Assembly (NCBI RefSeq): GCF_007859715.1
Contig: NZ_SJPG01000001.1
Location: 3,188,728 to 3,252,727, forward strand
Source of the DNA: Rubinisphaera italica
GTDB taxonomy: Bacteria; Planctomycetota; Planctomycetia; Planctomycetales; Planctomycetaceae
Length of the DNA stretch: 64,000 nt
Direction: 5' to 3'
Program-made: the position numbers and the translations under genes
In this document: in pieces, positions 55,305-64,000 of the stretch
Layout: each line of letters starts with the position of its first letter
Position numbering within the stretch: position 1 is the stretch's first letter
The notes under the pieces: generated by a model
The model's database searches: none
What the model was told of the DNA's origin: nothing
Seen by the model: only the letters and a program-made list of their open reading frames with translations

Positions 55305-56777
55305 TTAGTATTCTTTACGCTGTCGTGAAGACGGAATATTCATCGCCTTACGATATTTGGTGATTGTCCGTCGTGCCAGCGTGTAGCCGTGAGTGGCCAT
55401 TTCTTTGACGAGAGCATCATCACTGAGCGGATTGTGTTTATCTTCCTCGTCAATCACTTCCTGAAGCTTAAGGCGAATTTTCTGCCAGGCGACTTCATCT
55501 CCTTCTGATGTTGTCGTCCCGCCGCCGAAGAAGCGTCGTAACGGGTAGAGTCCACGAGGAGTTTCCATCCATTTGCCGTCGACTGCTCGGGAGATTGTTG
55601 TCACATGTACGCCGACATCATCGGCTATCTGCTGCATTTTGAGGGGAACAATGGCCTCAGGTCCGTTTTCCAGAAAATCGGTTTGATGGTCGACAATGGC
55701 CTGAGAAACTTTTCTTAATGTTGTATGACGTTGTTCGATCGAATCAATCAGCCATTTGGCCGATTCAATTTTCTTGCGAATATACTCTTTCGTTTTTGCA
55801 TCCGGGTTATCGGCCAGCATCCGCAAATATTTACGCGAGATTTTCAACTCTGGCGTGTACTCGTTGAGTAACTGCACCGTCCATTTGTCGTCATCATCCT
55901 GTTGAACGCGAACATCAGGCGTCACATTTTGAGAGACATGCGATTGAAAACAACGCCCCGGAAAAGGCTCGAAGGTACGAATCTGTTCGAGGCCTGATTT
56001 AATCGTTTCCAGAGAATAGCCGGTTGTTCGCTCAATCAGTGGAAGGCGATTATGACTGATATTATCCAGGTGATCCGAAATGAGAGTAATCACAATATCC
56101 CGCATCGGCATTTCATCGGTCACTTGAAGCAGCAGGCATTCCTGCAGATCGCGGGCTCCGACACCGGGGGGATCGAGTTTTTGAATCAACCCGAGAACAT
56201 GGTCGGCCGTGCCAAGATCAATCGCCTTGCCGTAAACCTGCATGATCTCTGGCAACGTTCCCTGCAGACGGCCGTTTTCGTCGAGGTTTTGAATCAGGAA
56301 TTCTCCGAAATCCCGAACTTCCGAATCGACTTCAAAGTAGTGAAATTGTTCCAGCAGATAATCGTGCAGCGATTGCGGACTTGCCTGCAGATTTCCCATC
56401 AGATCGTGTTGACGATCTGAAAATTCATCGATGCGGTTGGCAGAAGGTTTCCCACCCGAGGTGATGTTATCTTCCGGCCAGTCATCCGACATTTCGAGCA
56501 GACGTTCGAAGTCGGCTTCGTTGTTATGATCGTTATCGACCGTAATTTCCCGCTGCTCGATTTCCGCTCCTGACGACGATTCTTCGCCATCACTTTCATG
56601 GACATCTTTTTGCTTGGGATCAGTCACTTCCAGAACAACATTTTCCTCAAGTTCTTGATCGATTTTTTCCTGCAGCGCCATGACGGACATCTGCAGAATT
56701 TCCATCGACTGGATCATCCGCGGAGCCAGCTTCATTTGCTGGCTCATCTTCATTTGTTGGGAAAAGTTCAGGTGCAT
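55305..56777 (-). CDS. rpoN: RNA polymerase sigma-54 factor
   Basis: 490 residues, full length. Region I: '[20 protein letters not shown]' and '[20 protein letters not shown]', Gln- and Leu-rich. An acidic region II follows. The core-binding and helix-turn-helix parts contain '[18 protein letters not shown]', '[20 protein letters not shown]' and '[12 protein letters not shown]'. The RpoN box near residue 470 is '[12 protein letters not shown]', close to the consensus ARRTVAKYR. The factor directs transcription from -24/-12 promoters with AAA+ activators. It is monocistronic in the window, convergent with an activator-like gene that lacks GAFTGA. Confidence 0.98.
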   Translation of the reverse strand: MHLNFSQQMKMSQQMKLAPRMIQSMEILQMSVMALQEKIDQELEENVVLEVTDPKQKDVHESDGEESSSGAEIEQREITVDNDHNNEADFERLLEMSDDWPEDNITSGGKPSANRIDEFSDRQHDLMGNLQASPQSLHDYLLEQFHYFEVDSEVRDFGEFLIQNLDENGRLQGTLPEIMQVYGKAIDLGTADHVLGLIQKLDPPGVGARDLQECLLLQVTDEMPMRDIVITLISDHLDNISHNRLPLIERTTGYSLETIKSGLEQIRTFEPFPGRCFQSHVSQNVTPDVRVQQDDDDKWTVQLLNEYTPELKISRKYLRMLADNPDAKTKEYIRKKIESAKWLIDSIEQRHTTLRKVSQAIVDHQTDFLENGPEAIVPLKMQQIADDVGVHVTTISRAVDGKWMETPRGLYPLRRFFGGGTTTSEGDEVAWQKIRLKLQEVIDEEDKHNPLSDDALVKEMATHGYTLARRTITKYRKAMNIPSSRQRKEY

Positions 56778-57054
56778 GGGTGAGCGTTTACTCGTATATT
56801 TCTGCTGAGGAGGTTTTCTGGTTCCTCAGATAAGACCAGCTTCTGCGGTATGTACTGACTATTCATTCATCGACCTGACTGAGCTTCCAACGATGACTCT
56901 GGACTCAGTCATTAGTGATCAATTAATTTTAATAGGCATTTATTCCGCTGCAACAATCTGGGAGAACTCTCAGATCGAACTTTGCGATTATACCCATTTC
57001 ACAATTTTAATGACATGGAAATAATTACAAACTTATGTCACGAAACAGCCTGCG

Positions 57055-57666
57055 TCAAAAGGCCTGACGTCCACGCAGAGCATCCGCAAGCATTTCCTTA
57101 TTCGCAAATTCTAGCACACTACCTGATGCGATGCCTCTGGCAAGACGGGTAATCCGTACACCACGATTATCCAGCAAATTCGATATATACAGAGCCGTAC
57201 CATCTCCTTCGAGGGTCGGATTGGTCGCCATCACCAGTTCAGTCACTCCATCAGCTTCAATCCGCTTGAGCAGAGAATTAATCGTCAGTTTTTCAGGACC
57301 AATCCCATTCAGTGGAGACAGGCTGCCATGGAGCACATGAAAAGTCCCCGGAAAAGCTCCTGAGGCTTCCAGAGAAATGACATCCTTAGGCTGCTCAACC
57401 ACGCAAACGAGCGTACGATCTCTGCGGGGATCACTGCAAATGTCACAGAGCTCTTTTTCGGTGAGTGCGTGGCAAACCTCACAACGGCGAATGCTGCGTT
57501 TAACAGAATCGATCGCTTGAATCAAAGAAGCAGCCGAACTTTTCTTCATGTTCACGACATACTGAGCCAACCGCTCAGCCGACTTCCGACCAATGCCCGG
57601 CATCAGTGCGAATTCTTCAATCAACCGAGCCACACTCGGCCCGTAAGGATGTGTTTGTTCGTCCAT
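57055..57666 (-). CDS. recR: Recombination mediator protein RecR
   Basis: 203 residues, normal length. The N-terminal helix-hairpin-helix has '[20 protein letters not shown]'; the zinc finger '[20 protein letters not shown]' has four Cys; the Toprim domain follows with '[20 protein letters not shown]', '[20 protein letters not shown]' and '[18 protein letters not shown]'. With RecO and RecF it loads RecA at gaps. Last of the dnaX-ybaB-recR group on the minus strand, a conserved bacterial order. Confidence 0.98.
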   Translation of the reverse strand: MDEQTHPYGPSVARLIEEFALMPGIGRKSAERLAQYVVNMKKSSAASLIQAIDSVKRSIRRCEVCHALTEKELCDICSDPRRDRTLVCVVEQPKDVISLEASGAFPGTFHVLHGSLSPLNGIGPEKLTINSLLKRIEADGVTELVMATNPTLEGDGTALYISNLLDNRGVRITRLARGIASGSVLEFANKEMLADALRGRQAF

Positions 57667-57705
57667 AAACTTGGTCTAGAGTCTAGAGTCTTGGGTCCAA
57701 GGGGG

Positions 57706-57786
57706 GAGAGGCCAGTGTCGAGTGGCCAGAATCTGTTTGATAGTCGTCTCTAGTAAAAAACACTGGTCACTGGCCTCTAGCCACTG
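57706..57786. repeat. Intergenic repeat with GGCCAGTG / CACTGGCC arms
   Basis: Between recR and ybaB, AGAGGCCAGTGTCGAGTGGC is followed by GGTCACTGGCCTCTAGCCAC, an imperfect inverted repeat. Similar sequence (CCAGAGGCTAGTGGCTAGTG) lies at 60140 before dnaX. It looks like a dispersed small repeat of this genome. Confidence 0.6.
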
Positions 57787-57794
57787 GCCATTCC

Positions 57795-58145
57795 TTACTG
57801 TTTTCCAAAGTTAGCCATCGCGTCCGAGAGGCCAGGGATATTCATTCCGCTGGTCAGTTCTGACATTTTTTCAGCTGCTGCTTCCTTGGCTTTGAGCATC
57901 GCGGCATTTCCGGCAGAGACAAAAAGTTCTTCAATCAACTCTTTATCACCAGTTTCCATCAGTGATGGTTCGATGGTACAACTAACAATCTCCTGATGAC
58001 CATTCGCAGTCACTTTTACCATCCCTCCGCCCGCTTCGCCCTCTACAATAACATCCTTCAGGCTGTTCTGCATATCGCTCATTTTGGATTGAATCTCCTG
58101 AGCGTTTTTCATCATCGAGGCCAGATTGCCCAGTCCTTTAAACAT
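57795..58145 (-). CDS. ybaB: YbaB/EbfC nucleoid-associated protein
   Basis: 116 residues, normal length. Helical N-terminus 'LASMMKNAQEIQSKMSDMQN', then 'VEGEAGGGMVKVTANGHQEI' (the conserved central strands) and 'MSELTSGMNIPGL'. It binds DNA as a dimer; in other bacteria it affects nucleoid shape and RecFOR repair. AAGGAA stands before ATG 58145. It lies between dnaX and recR. Confidence 0.96.
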   Translation of the reverse strand: MFKGLGNLASMMKNAQEIQSKMSDMQNSLKDVIVEGEAGGGMVKVTANGHQEIVSCTIEPSLMETGDKELIEELFVSAGNAAMLKAKEAAAEKMSELTSGMNIPGLSDAMANFGKQ

Positions 58146-58306
58146 GAGGATTCCTTTTCCGTTGCGGCTTGTGTATGGATTTTATGAACTTATGACTGAT
58201 CAATCATAACAGGATCAGCCAACTTGAGTCATCGCGTTCATTTGAATGACAAATTATAGACCGTTTGATAATTGAATTCAAAAGGAGAGTCAGAATTGCG
58301 AGATGG

Positions 58307-60034
58307 CTAATTTTTACGAATCCGATCTGTCCGACCAATGGTTGCACTAAAAATGGACTCTGCCTGTTTGACGAACTCGTGCTTCGCGGCTGCCGTCGGA
58401 TGCATGGGAGCTTGGCCAGAAGAACCGGAAACTTGTGGTTTCGAAGCTTCCAGATTGAATTTGACATGAATCCTCTGCCCGGCGATTCCCGACAGACAGT
58501 CTTCGACCAGTCGCTGATTTTCTGGTTTCTGGAGCAACGAATCGAAAGAAAACTTATGCTTCTCGCTGAAAATGACCGTCAATCGATCCGCAGACGAGAC
58601 TTCTGTTCTGATGGCCTGCCTCAAATAACTTCCCAAAGAGCCTTCAATGCGAGTCAATAATTCTTTCCAGATCTCTTCGCGAGTCGCTTCGGAAAACTCG
58701 ATGGTTGGTCGGTTGGGAGACTCACTCTGTGGAATGACTTCCTGCGAAACAACGGGCTGAGATTGACTCGCTTCCACGTAGTGGGGTTGAGTCTCGTCTG
58801 ATGTTATTTCAGGAGTTTTTTTTTGCGGGGCTTGCTGTGTTGGTCGGGAACTTTGCGTTGGTGTGCCAATAGTCACTGCGCCGGGTGGTCGACTTTTCAG
58901 CTCGGTAATCAATTGAGAAACGCTCTGCAGATCTTCCAGACTGGCTAGCCGAATGACGGCCAGATCAATCAAAGCTCGAGCATGAGGCACGCGCATCAAG
59001 CGAGATTTCGTTTCCGAGAGAATTTGCATGGCTGATGTAATCGTCTGCAACCCAATCGAGTGAGCCAGTTCCGTCAAACGCGGACGCTGATCGCCACCAA
59101 CACCCAGCAACTCCACCGACTCCGCTCCGCACTGCACGATCATCAAATCGCGATACACATTCACGAGCTGATCGAGCAAATTTCCCAGCTGCACCCCCGC
59201 ATGAATCGCATCATCGATTTCGCTGAGAACTTTCCCGCGATCCTGACGTTTGATCGCTTCAATCAAAGAGATGAGACGGTCGTCATCGGCTGTGCCCAGC
59301 AGTTGATTCACATCTTTGGCTTCAATCTTTTCGCCGCCAAAAGCCAGGAGCTGATCGAACAGCGACTGACTGTCCCGCATCGATCCCCCGGCTCGTCGAG
59401 CCACCAGATCAATCGCCTCGTTCGTGACTTCAACACCTTCCTGCGTCGCAATCTCGGCCAGTCTCTCTGAAATCGCCTGCGTTTCGATACTCGAAAAATC
59501 GAATCGCTGACAGCGTGACAAAATTGTATCCGGAACTTTTTGCGGTTCCGTCGTACAAAAGACGAACTTCACATTGGCAGGTGGTTCTTCCAGTGTTTTC
59601 AGCAACGCATTGAAGGCTTCTTTCGTCAGCATGTGAACTTCATCGATGATGTACATCTTGATGCGGGTTCGCATCGAACGGATGCCGACGTTCGCCCGCA
59701 GAGCCCGGATATCATCAATCCCGCGATTGGACGCCCCATCGATTTCCATCACATCGACATCGCTGCCCGTGGAAATCGCATGGCACATTTCGCACTGATT
59801 ACAAGGCTCCCCATTCTCGGCCTGCAAACAGTTCAACGCTTTGGCCAGAATTCGAGCCATCGAAGTCTTGCCGACTCCGCGAGCCCCGGTAAACAAATAC
59901 GCATGAGCAACCCGATCCGCCAGAATCGCATTCTTTAACGCTTGCGCCACATGCTGCTGACCGACAACATCCTGAAATGTCTGCGGACGATACCGGCGAG
60001 CCAAGACCGTATACGTCCCTTTTGTATTCGCCAT
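58307..60034 (-). CDS. dnaX: DNA polymerase III subunits gamma/tau
   Basis: 575 residues. Clamp-loader ATPase: '[20 protein letters not shown]', Walker A '[14 protein letters not shown]', a zinc module with '[16 protein letters not shown]', Walker B '[20 protein letters not shown]', sensor 1 '[20 protein letters not shown]'. The C-terminal tau part (~residue 440 on) is shorter than in E. coli. At 58816-58824 the coding strand has nine A's (codons 404-407). An added A leads to AAC TCC TGA and a lost A to CTC CTG AAA TAA, so slippage in either direction gives a product of about 408-409 residues, like the gamma form made in Thermus by transcript slippage. First gene of the dnaX-ybaB-recR group. 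Confidence 0.98.
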   Translation of the reverse strand: MANTKGTYTVLARRYRPQTFQDVVGQQHVAQALKNAILADRVAHAYLFTGARGVGKTSMARILAKALNCLQAENGEPCNQCEMCHAISTGSDVDVMEIDGASNRGIDDIRALRANVGIRSMRTRIKMYIIDEVHMLTKEAFNALLKTLEEPPANVKFVFCTTEPQKVPDTILSRCQRFDFSSIETQAISERLAEIATQEGVEVTNEAIDLVARRAGGSMRDSQSLFDQLLAFGGEKIEAKDVNQLLGTADDDRLISLIEAIKRQDRGKVLSEIDDAIHAGVQLGNLLDQLVNVYRDLMIVQCGAESVELLGVGGDQRPRLTELAHSIGLQTITSAMQILSETKSRLMRVPHARALIDLAVIRLASLEDLQSVSQLITELKSRPPGAVTIGTPTQSSRPTQQAPQKKTPEITSDETQPHYVEASQSQPVVSQEVIPQSESPNRPTIEFSEATREEIWKELLTRIEGSLGSYLRQAIRTEVSSADRLTVIFSEKHKFSFDSLLQKPENQRLVEDCLSGIAGQRIHVKFNLEASKPQVSGSSGQAPMHPTAAAKHEFVKQAESIFSATIGRTDRIRKN

Positions 60035-60132
60035 GTTTCGTGAAACCTTGTTGACTATGCCTTAGTACTTGAATTACTAAATATCTTATTTTGATTCCAG
60101 TTAAATCGAAAGCGGAAAGCGGAAAGCCGTTT

Positions 60133-60222
60133 TTATGACCAGAGGCTAGTGGCTAGTGGCTAGTGATGAGAAATCATACTTAATTTTCAACCACCTCTGA
60201 CCACTGGGCACTCGACACTAGC
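60133..60222. repeat. Intergenic repeat with GGCTAGT units
   Basis: Contains AGAGGCTAGTGGCTAGTGGC and, further on, GACCACTGGGCACTCGACAC; related to the repeat at 57706-57786 and with a short tandem GGCTAGT stretch. No gene. Confidence 0.55.
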
Positions 60223-61308
60223 CTATTCCCCTTCCCATACCGTCCCTTTCACTCCGACCGTCTTCCAATCCAATCCCAACATCAATGAATTCAAGCCGCT
60301 GCCAATTCCCAGCAGTGCGGCTCGGGAATCGGGTTGAACAAAGCCCTGCTCTGCTCCCAATGCCAGGGAAAGTGGCAAGGCTGCGGATCCCGTATTCCCA
60401 AAGCGATCGTAGATCGGATAATCACAATCCGTCGATAACCCTAACCCTTCCATCAGCAAATTGCGATGAGCCTTCCCGACCTGATGCGTGAATGCTCGAT
60501 CGACATCCTCATCTGTCCATTCTAATGTTCTCTTCGTCCGCTCCCAGGTCGCTTTTGCCAGTTTGATGCCGGCGTGCAGCAGCGCTTCGGAATCGGTTTC
60601 CATCCGCGGTCGGGAATCTCCATGTTCTTCCGATTCGACACCACCTGCGCACAACAAATGAGCCTCCGTGTCGCACATCCACTCGCCGCCCAGCAATCTC
60701 GTACCTTTTTGACTCAGATCCTTGTGACACAACACAAACGCTGCAGAAGCTGAGCCAATGGTTAATGAAGCAAAAGCAGGCTTGATCGATTTTCGGGTCA
60801 GCGTTTCATCTCGAATTAACGAATCAATTGTCCCTTCGACCAATGGACGCCCGATTTCTGCTCCGACAATAACACCAGCCTGAATCTGCCTCAATTCAAT
60901 CATCTGAGCCAGCATGACGGCTCCGTTCAGCAAACCCAGACAGGCATTACTCAGATCAAGCACGAGAGCGGAATTGGGTAATCCCGCTCGATAATGCACG
61001 AGATTTGCAGTCGCCGGCTCCATTTGATCGCGACAGACGGAGCCATGCAGCAGGGCTCCCAGTTTCTCAACGGGAAGTTCTGAAGCCTCAATCGCCATCC
61101 TTGCGGCGACTGCACTGATCGGTCCCGGTTGACTACGCGGAGGAAAAAATCGTCGTTCCCGAATGCCGGTCATCAATTCCAGACGACCTTCCGGCAAGCC
61201 GAGACGTTCGTAGACATTCGCCAGCTGCTGCTCTACCTGCTCGGAAGACACAATTTCCTTAGGCAGCACATAGCCAATCGACTCCAGACAAACATTATCA
61301 AATCGCAT
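60223..61308 (-). CDS. OleA-like thiolase (3-oxoacyl-ACP synthase III superfamily)
   Basis: 361 residues. '[20 protein letters not shown]' and '[18 protein letters not shown]' match the OleA branch, as does '[20 protein letters not shown]' with the catalytic Cys. '[19 protein letters not shown]' supplies the His and '[18 protein letters not shown]' the Asn. OleA joins two fatty acyl chains head to head, the first step to long-chain olefins or ketones; the partner genes oleB, oleC and oleD are not in the window. Simple FabH activity is an alternative. It lies between the dnaX group and a palindromic repeat. Confidence 0.85.
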   Translation of the reverse strand: MRFDNVCLESIGYVLPKEIVSSEQVEQQLANVYERLGLPEGRLELMTGIRERRFFPPRSQPGPISAVAARMAIEASELPVEKLGALLHGSVCRDQMEPATANLVHYRAGLPNSALVLDLSNACLGLLNGAVMLAQMIELRQIQAGVIVGAEIGRPLVEGTIDSLIRDETLTRKSIKPAFASLTIGSASAAFVLCHKDLSQKGTRLLGGEWMCDTEAHLLCAGGVESEEHGDSRPRMETDSEALLHAGIKLAKATWERTKRTLEWTDEDVDRAFTHQVGKAHRNLLMEGLGLSTDCDYPIYDRFGNTGSAALPLSLALGAEQGFVQPDSRAALLGIGSGLNSLMLGLDWKTVGVKGTVWEGE

Positions 61309-61392
61309 CTACAGATTTCGTTCTATTTCAAATCAAAGGTTTGGGAACTATCCAGGAACCGTTAACAATGTCTGATCGATTCAAAATAATCG

Positions 61393-61477
61393 GGGTGGCG
61401 GGGGCGCTCCGCGTTAGCAGAAGCCCCCGGAAGTTCTATCATTCGGGGGCTTCTCTTCGAGAGCGCCCCCGCCACCC
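61393..61477. repeat. Palindromic repeat, copy 3 of 3
   Basis: 85 bp, ends GGGTGGCGGGGGCGCTC and GAGCGCCCCCGCCACCC, internal arms AGAAGCCCCCGG and CGGGGGCTTCTC. The most perfect of the three copies. Confidence 0.9.
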
Positions 61478-61730
61478 GGTTTTAGTAATGACCAGAATGA
61501 ATCCAATTTGGTGTATTGTCAGGAGTTCTAAGCCTATTAGAGCATTTTGCAAACAGCTTTGCAGTCATCACCACTGAATTAACGAGAACCACCCGAAAGC
61601 CAGCAGTTGCTCAATGATCATAAATAATCTCACGTTGGGTGGCACGCCCCAGAACGAAGTAATGGGCGTGGTGATGCCCCAAGACCACTCCCATCGCGAT
61701 ACTCAGGGTCACAACTTCCCTATTGAATAA

Positions 61731-61762
61731 AAAAACCTCCCGTGAAATCTCGCGGGAGGTTT
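61731..61762 (-). terminator. Rho-independent terminator after DUF309 gene
   Basis: ACCTCCCG pairs with CGGGAGGT around TGAAATCTCG; on the minus strand a T-run follows, 29 bases after the stop of the DUF309 gene. Confidence 0.85.
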
Positions 61763-61790
61763 GCATAGAATATCTATAATCACCGATCGA

Positions 61791-62351
61791 TTATGACATC
61801 GATTCTGATTCCGGATGCAGCACAAACGGGAATACGCGAACGGGCTTACCCGATTCAAACTTCTGTTTATAGTTCAACTGAGCCGCTCGATCAGCCGCAA
61901 ATTGCAGGATGGTGAACTCTAAACCACAGAAATGGTCCTGATCGGCTTCTGCAGCCACATCGGCAAAAACTTCGCCGGCTGAAGCGGCATGACGGCGAAC
62001 GCCATGAATACTGCCTTCGCGAACTTTCACGCCGGCTGCTGCCAGTTTGACGAGCCCTTTGAGAAATTTTCCCATCAGGCTGTCTGGTCCAGAGGATTTA
62101 AGCAAACGATCCCATTCTTCATGGGCTTCCCAGTAATATCCGTAGTTAAACAAATCCAATCCCAGCAGATAATTTCGGTGTGTCGACCAGTTATCAATCG
62201 ATAATGCTGGTGGTGAAACGCGTTTTCGTCCATGACTATGCCCCCGTGGGTCGCGAATGGGATGAGGCAATCCTGTAGCGGGAATAAACGCATAAGCCGG
62301 TAATTCGATGGAGGGAATTAGGCGTTTGGCAGTAACAACAGCTTGTAGCAC
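61791..62351 (-). CDS. DUF309 domain protein
   Basis: 186 residues starting at a GTG (62351) with a perfect AAGGAG 8 bases upstream, which decides the start. The core has '[20 protein letters not shown]' and '[20 protein letters not shown]', the 'EAHE.WE' and 'KGL.QLA' signature of DUF309, a helical family. The N-terminal ~50 residues ('[20 protein letters not shown]') are extra. Function unknown; the family is sometimes linked to metal binding through the His/Glu pairs. Followed by a strong terminator. Confidence 0.9.
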   Translation of the reverse strand: MLQAVVTAKRLIPSIELPAYAFIPATGLPHPIRDPRGHSHGRKRVSPPALSIDNWSTHRNYLLGLDLFNYGYYWEAHEEWDRLLKSSGPDSLMGKFLKGLVKLAAAGVKVREGSIHGVRRHAASAGEVFADVAAEADQDHFCGLEFTILQFAADRAAQLNYKQKFESGKPVRVFPFVLHPESESMS

Positions 62352-63309
62352 GATATGAACTCCTTGACGGATTTTATGAGGCGAGATTGAGGTTAGCCAA
62401 AAGTCTATTGAAATGACCCGACCGGCCCAATATTTATTGTTTAGTAACAGCCTCTGGCAGAAACCTGAGAACTGTTACCATTTACAGTCATTGTGGACAC
62501 GATTCGTAATCATTGTTTGGTCCGTACGATTAGCGATGCGAATTGTAACGCTGTTCCCACGAAAGCCTTTAATTTTTCGTCTGCTCTTCCAAAATTCACG
62601 AAAGATGCATCGGAAAATACGAGTCGTGTAACCTGGGGGAGATGTTCGCGAAAATAGTCTGGTGTACTATCACGCCTTGCATTCGAAATCTCTTATCAGA
62701 AGTGACAATCTTAGAGACAGCATAACAGTACTGAACAAGAGATCCCTGAGTAAAAGGCTGATAACTTAGCCATCATGCACCAGCGGTTCGGCATCGTGCC
62801 CGGAACAAATTTTCACAGTCGCATCAATGTCGAAAACATCTCAGTAATATTATTCATACCGATTTCGCAGCAGTAATCAGAGACCTGTTTTGCAATCTGA
62901 GTGAAAAATTCGTAAAAAAACTATCAATCCTGCCCGAATGTATACTTCCGTACACTTTTTAAGTGCATCTTGCACTGGAAATTTCACGTAGTGCATATGA
63001 TCTATTAATTATGACAACCAATCCCAATATCTGCTGATTTACCCGAAATCAAGCGTAATTTCATTGAGTCTCTAAGAAAAAACCCATAAAATAAATTTGA
63101 TCTTGAGTATGAATCGCAGATCAGAAGCCGTGGATGAATTCGTCAGAAGTGAAAATTTGGATAATTCTCTGTGAACTAATGCTTTTTGCGACGAACATTG
63201 GATTGCTTTTTGAGGTTTATTAGTAGGCGGATCTGGTTTCAGTCGATTCATCTCGCGATATTCCAATCTCCTCTCACAATAATTTTTTGAGAAACAGGAT
63301 TTTTCACCA
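62352..63309. other. Long gene-free stretch between divergent genes
   Basis: No supported gene. It is AT-rich towards the right and should contain the promoters of the DUF309 gene (left) and the DUF1549 gene (right). GTAACAG/CTGTTAC around 62450-62480 could form a weak hairpin. No RNA gene recognised. Confidence 0.4.
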
Positions 63310-64000
63310 ATGAGGGCACTCTCCTTAATATTTGGCCTTGCAGTCTTGCAAATTACCACGCTAAGCGTGTGTGCAGCTGAAACTTCGGATTATCGCTTGA
63401 AATACGATACTGCTGTTGTCGATCAAATCGATTTGCTGATTCGACAAAGTTGGGAAGACAATGAAGTTTCCCCATCAGAAGCTGCAGACGACATTGCATG
63501 GTTGCGTCGGGTCTACTTGGATACCGTTGGTCACATCCCTCCTCTGAGTGTGGTTGAGGAATTTATTAAAAATAAGGACTCCAATAAATACCAGCAAGCT
63601 GTTGATGAAATGCTCGATGGTGACAGTTACGTTAATAACTGGACCACGATCTGGACGAACCTGCTGATTGGTCGTCAAACTCCCGACCGCACCAGTCGAG
63701 ATGGCATGCAAAAATTCCTGCGGGAAGCTTTCGCCAAAAATCGTCCCTGGGATGATGTGGTCTACGATATTTTGACCGCTGAAGGTCACTTTGAGGAAAA
63801 TGGAGCCGTTAACTATCTGCTGAGTCAAATGACGATGCGGGATGAGGGTGTTCAGGCAACTGCCAAAACAACCCGTCTCTTTCTGGGCACGCAGGTGCAA
63901 TGTACTCAGTGTCACAATCACCCTTTCAACGACTGGAAGCAAAGTCAGTTCTGGGAATTCAACAGTTTCTTCCGGAATGCCCGGCGTGTCGATCATGACA
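63310..64000 (+). CDS. DUF1549 (PSCyt2) protein, N-terminal part, cut by window edge
   Basis: ATG at 63310 (CAGGA upstream) begins a signal peptide '[20 protein letters not shown]' and the frame stays open to the end of the window, 230 residues. '[20 protein letters not shown]' and '[20 protein letters not shown]' are DUF1549 signatures, and '[20 protein letters not shown]' holds the CxxCH site. A DUF1553 part and a DUF1501 partner gene would be expected downstream. Its N-terminus resembles that of the DUF1549 gene at 16691-19564. Confidence 0.93.
   Translation, partial: MRALSLIFGLAVLQITTLSVCAAETSDYRLKYDTAVVDQIDLLIRQSWEDNEVSPSEAADDIAWLRRVYLDTVGHIPPLSVVEEFIKNKDSNKYQQAVDEMLDGDSYVNNWTTIWTNLLIGRQTPDRTSRDGMQKFLREAFAKNRPWDDVVYDILTAEGHFEENGAVNYLLSQMTMRDEGVQATAKTTRLFLGTQVQCTQCHNHPFNDWKQSQFWEFNSFFRNARRVDHD

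Noticed and set aside
60133..60170. Tandem GGCTAGT units as a possible CRISPR or satellite array
   Set aside because: Only three short units without spacers; related sequence at 57706 shows it is a dispersed repeat.

Overview
The window looks like a chromosomal segment of a planctomycete (Planctomycetaceae, Gimesia/Rubinisphaera-like). The markers are typical of that group: two DUF1559 pseudopilin-like proteins, each followed by a small lipoprotein; several paralogous secreted proteins of the DUF1501 and PSCyt/PSD1 (DUF1549/DUF1553) families; a remnant of DUF1552; a sulfatase; a PmoA-type (DUF6807) protein; and planctomycete-type IS4 and integrase-core transposase remnants. The assignment is from protein families only. 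No rRNA or tRNA gene was seen.

Region 1 (1-6530) is an array of polymorphic-toxin-like cassettes. The window opens inside the tail of a large protein whose variable tip (possibly an ADP-ribosyltransferase) is followed immediately by a small putative immunity gene. Two more tip modules without an N-terminal delivery part follow; the first is recombination-scarred, the second has its own immunity candidate. They share near-identical DNA blocks, and each cassette ends in a copy of a roughly 270-bp element with imperfect terminal inverted repeats.

Region 2 (6530-13200) is a graveyard: two pieces of an IS4-type transposase gene, a frameshifted sulfatase tail, a broken signal-peptide gene and a split integrase-core transposase. 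Two intact genes sit among them, an FKBP-type isomerase and a 1177-residue heparinase II/III-like lyase that lies between the two halves of the transposase.

Region 3 (13600-32350) holds two DUF1559 + lipoprotein pairs around a five-gene minus-strand operon (PSCyt1/2-PSD1, DUF1501, WD40, PSCyt2-PSD1 with a coiled-coil insertion, DUF1501), then a cyclic-glucan-synthase remnant, a membrane protein, glutamate decarboxylase and a secreted protein.

Region 4 (33130-44410) looks metabolic: a PQQ-like propeller protein, a TctC-TctB fusion plus TctA (tripartite tricarboxylate-type transporter) and a sulfatase on the plus strand. On the minus strand are a DUF5690 transporter, phosphonoacetaldehyde hydrolase, an iron-dependent phosphonoacetaldehyde reductase/hydroxyethylphosphonate dehydrogenase and a PhoD-type phosphatase, together suggesting phosphonate and phosphoester use.

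Region 5 (44600-64000) is more housekeeping: a Ser/Thr kinase, a PatB/MalY lyase, a PmoA-like protein, an SGNH hydrolase, a methyltransferase broken by one stop codon, a sulfotransferase, a transglutaminase, an activator-like ATPase without GAFTGA beside rpoN, the conserved dnaX-ybaB-recR group, an OleA-like thiolase, a DUF309 protein and the start of another DUF1549 gene. dnaX carries an A9 run after which either slippage direction gives an immediate stop, predicting a short gamma form. An 84-85 bp palindromic repeat occurs three times (about 30.0, 40.7 and 61.4 kb).
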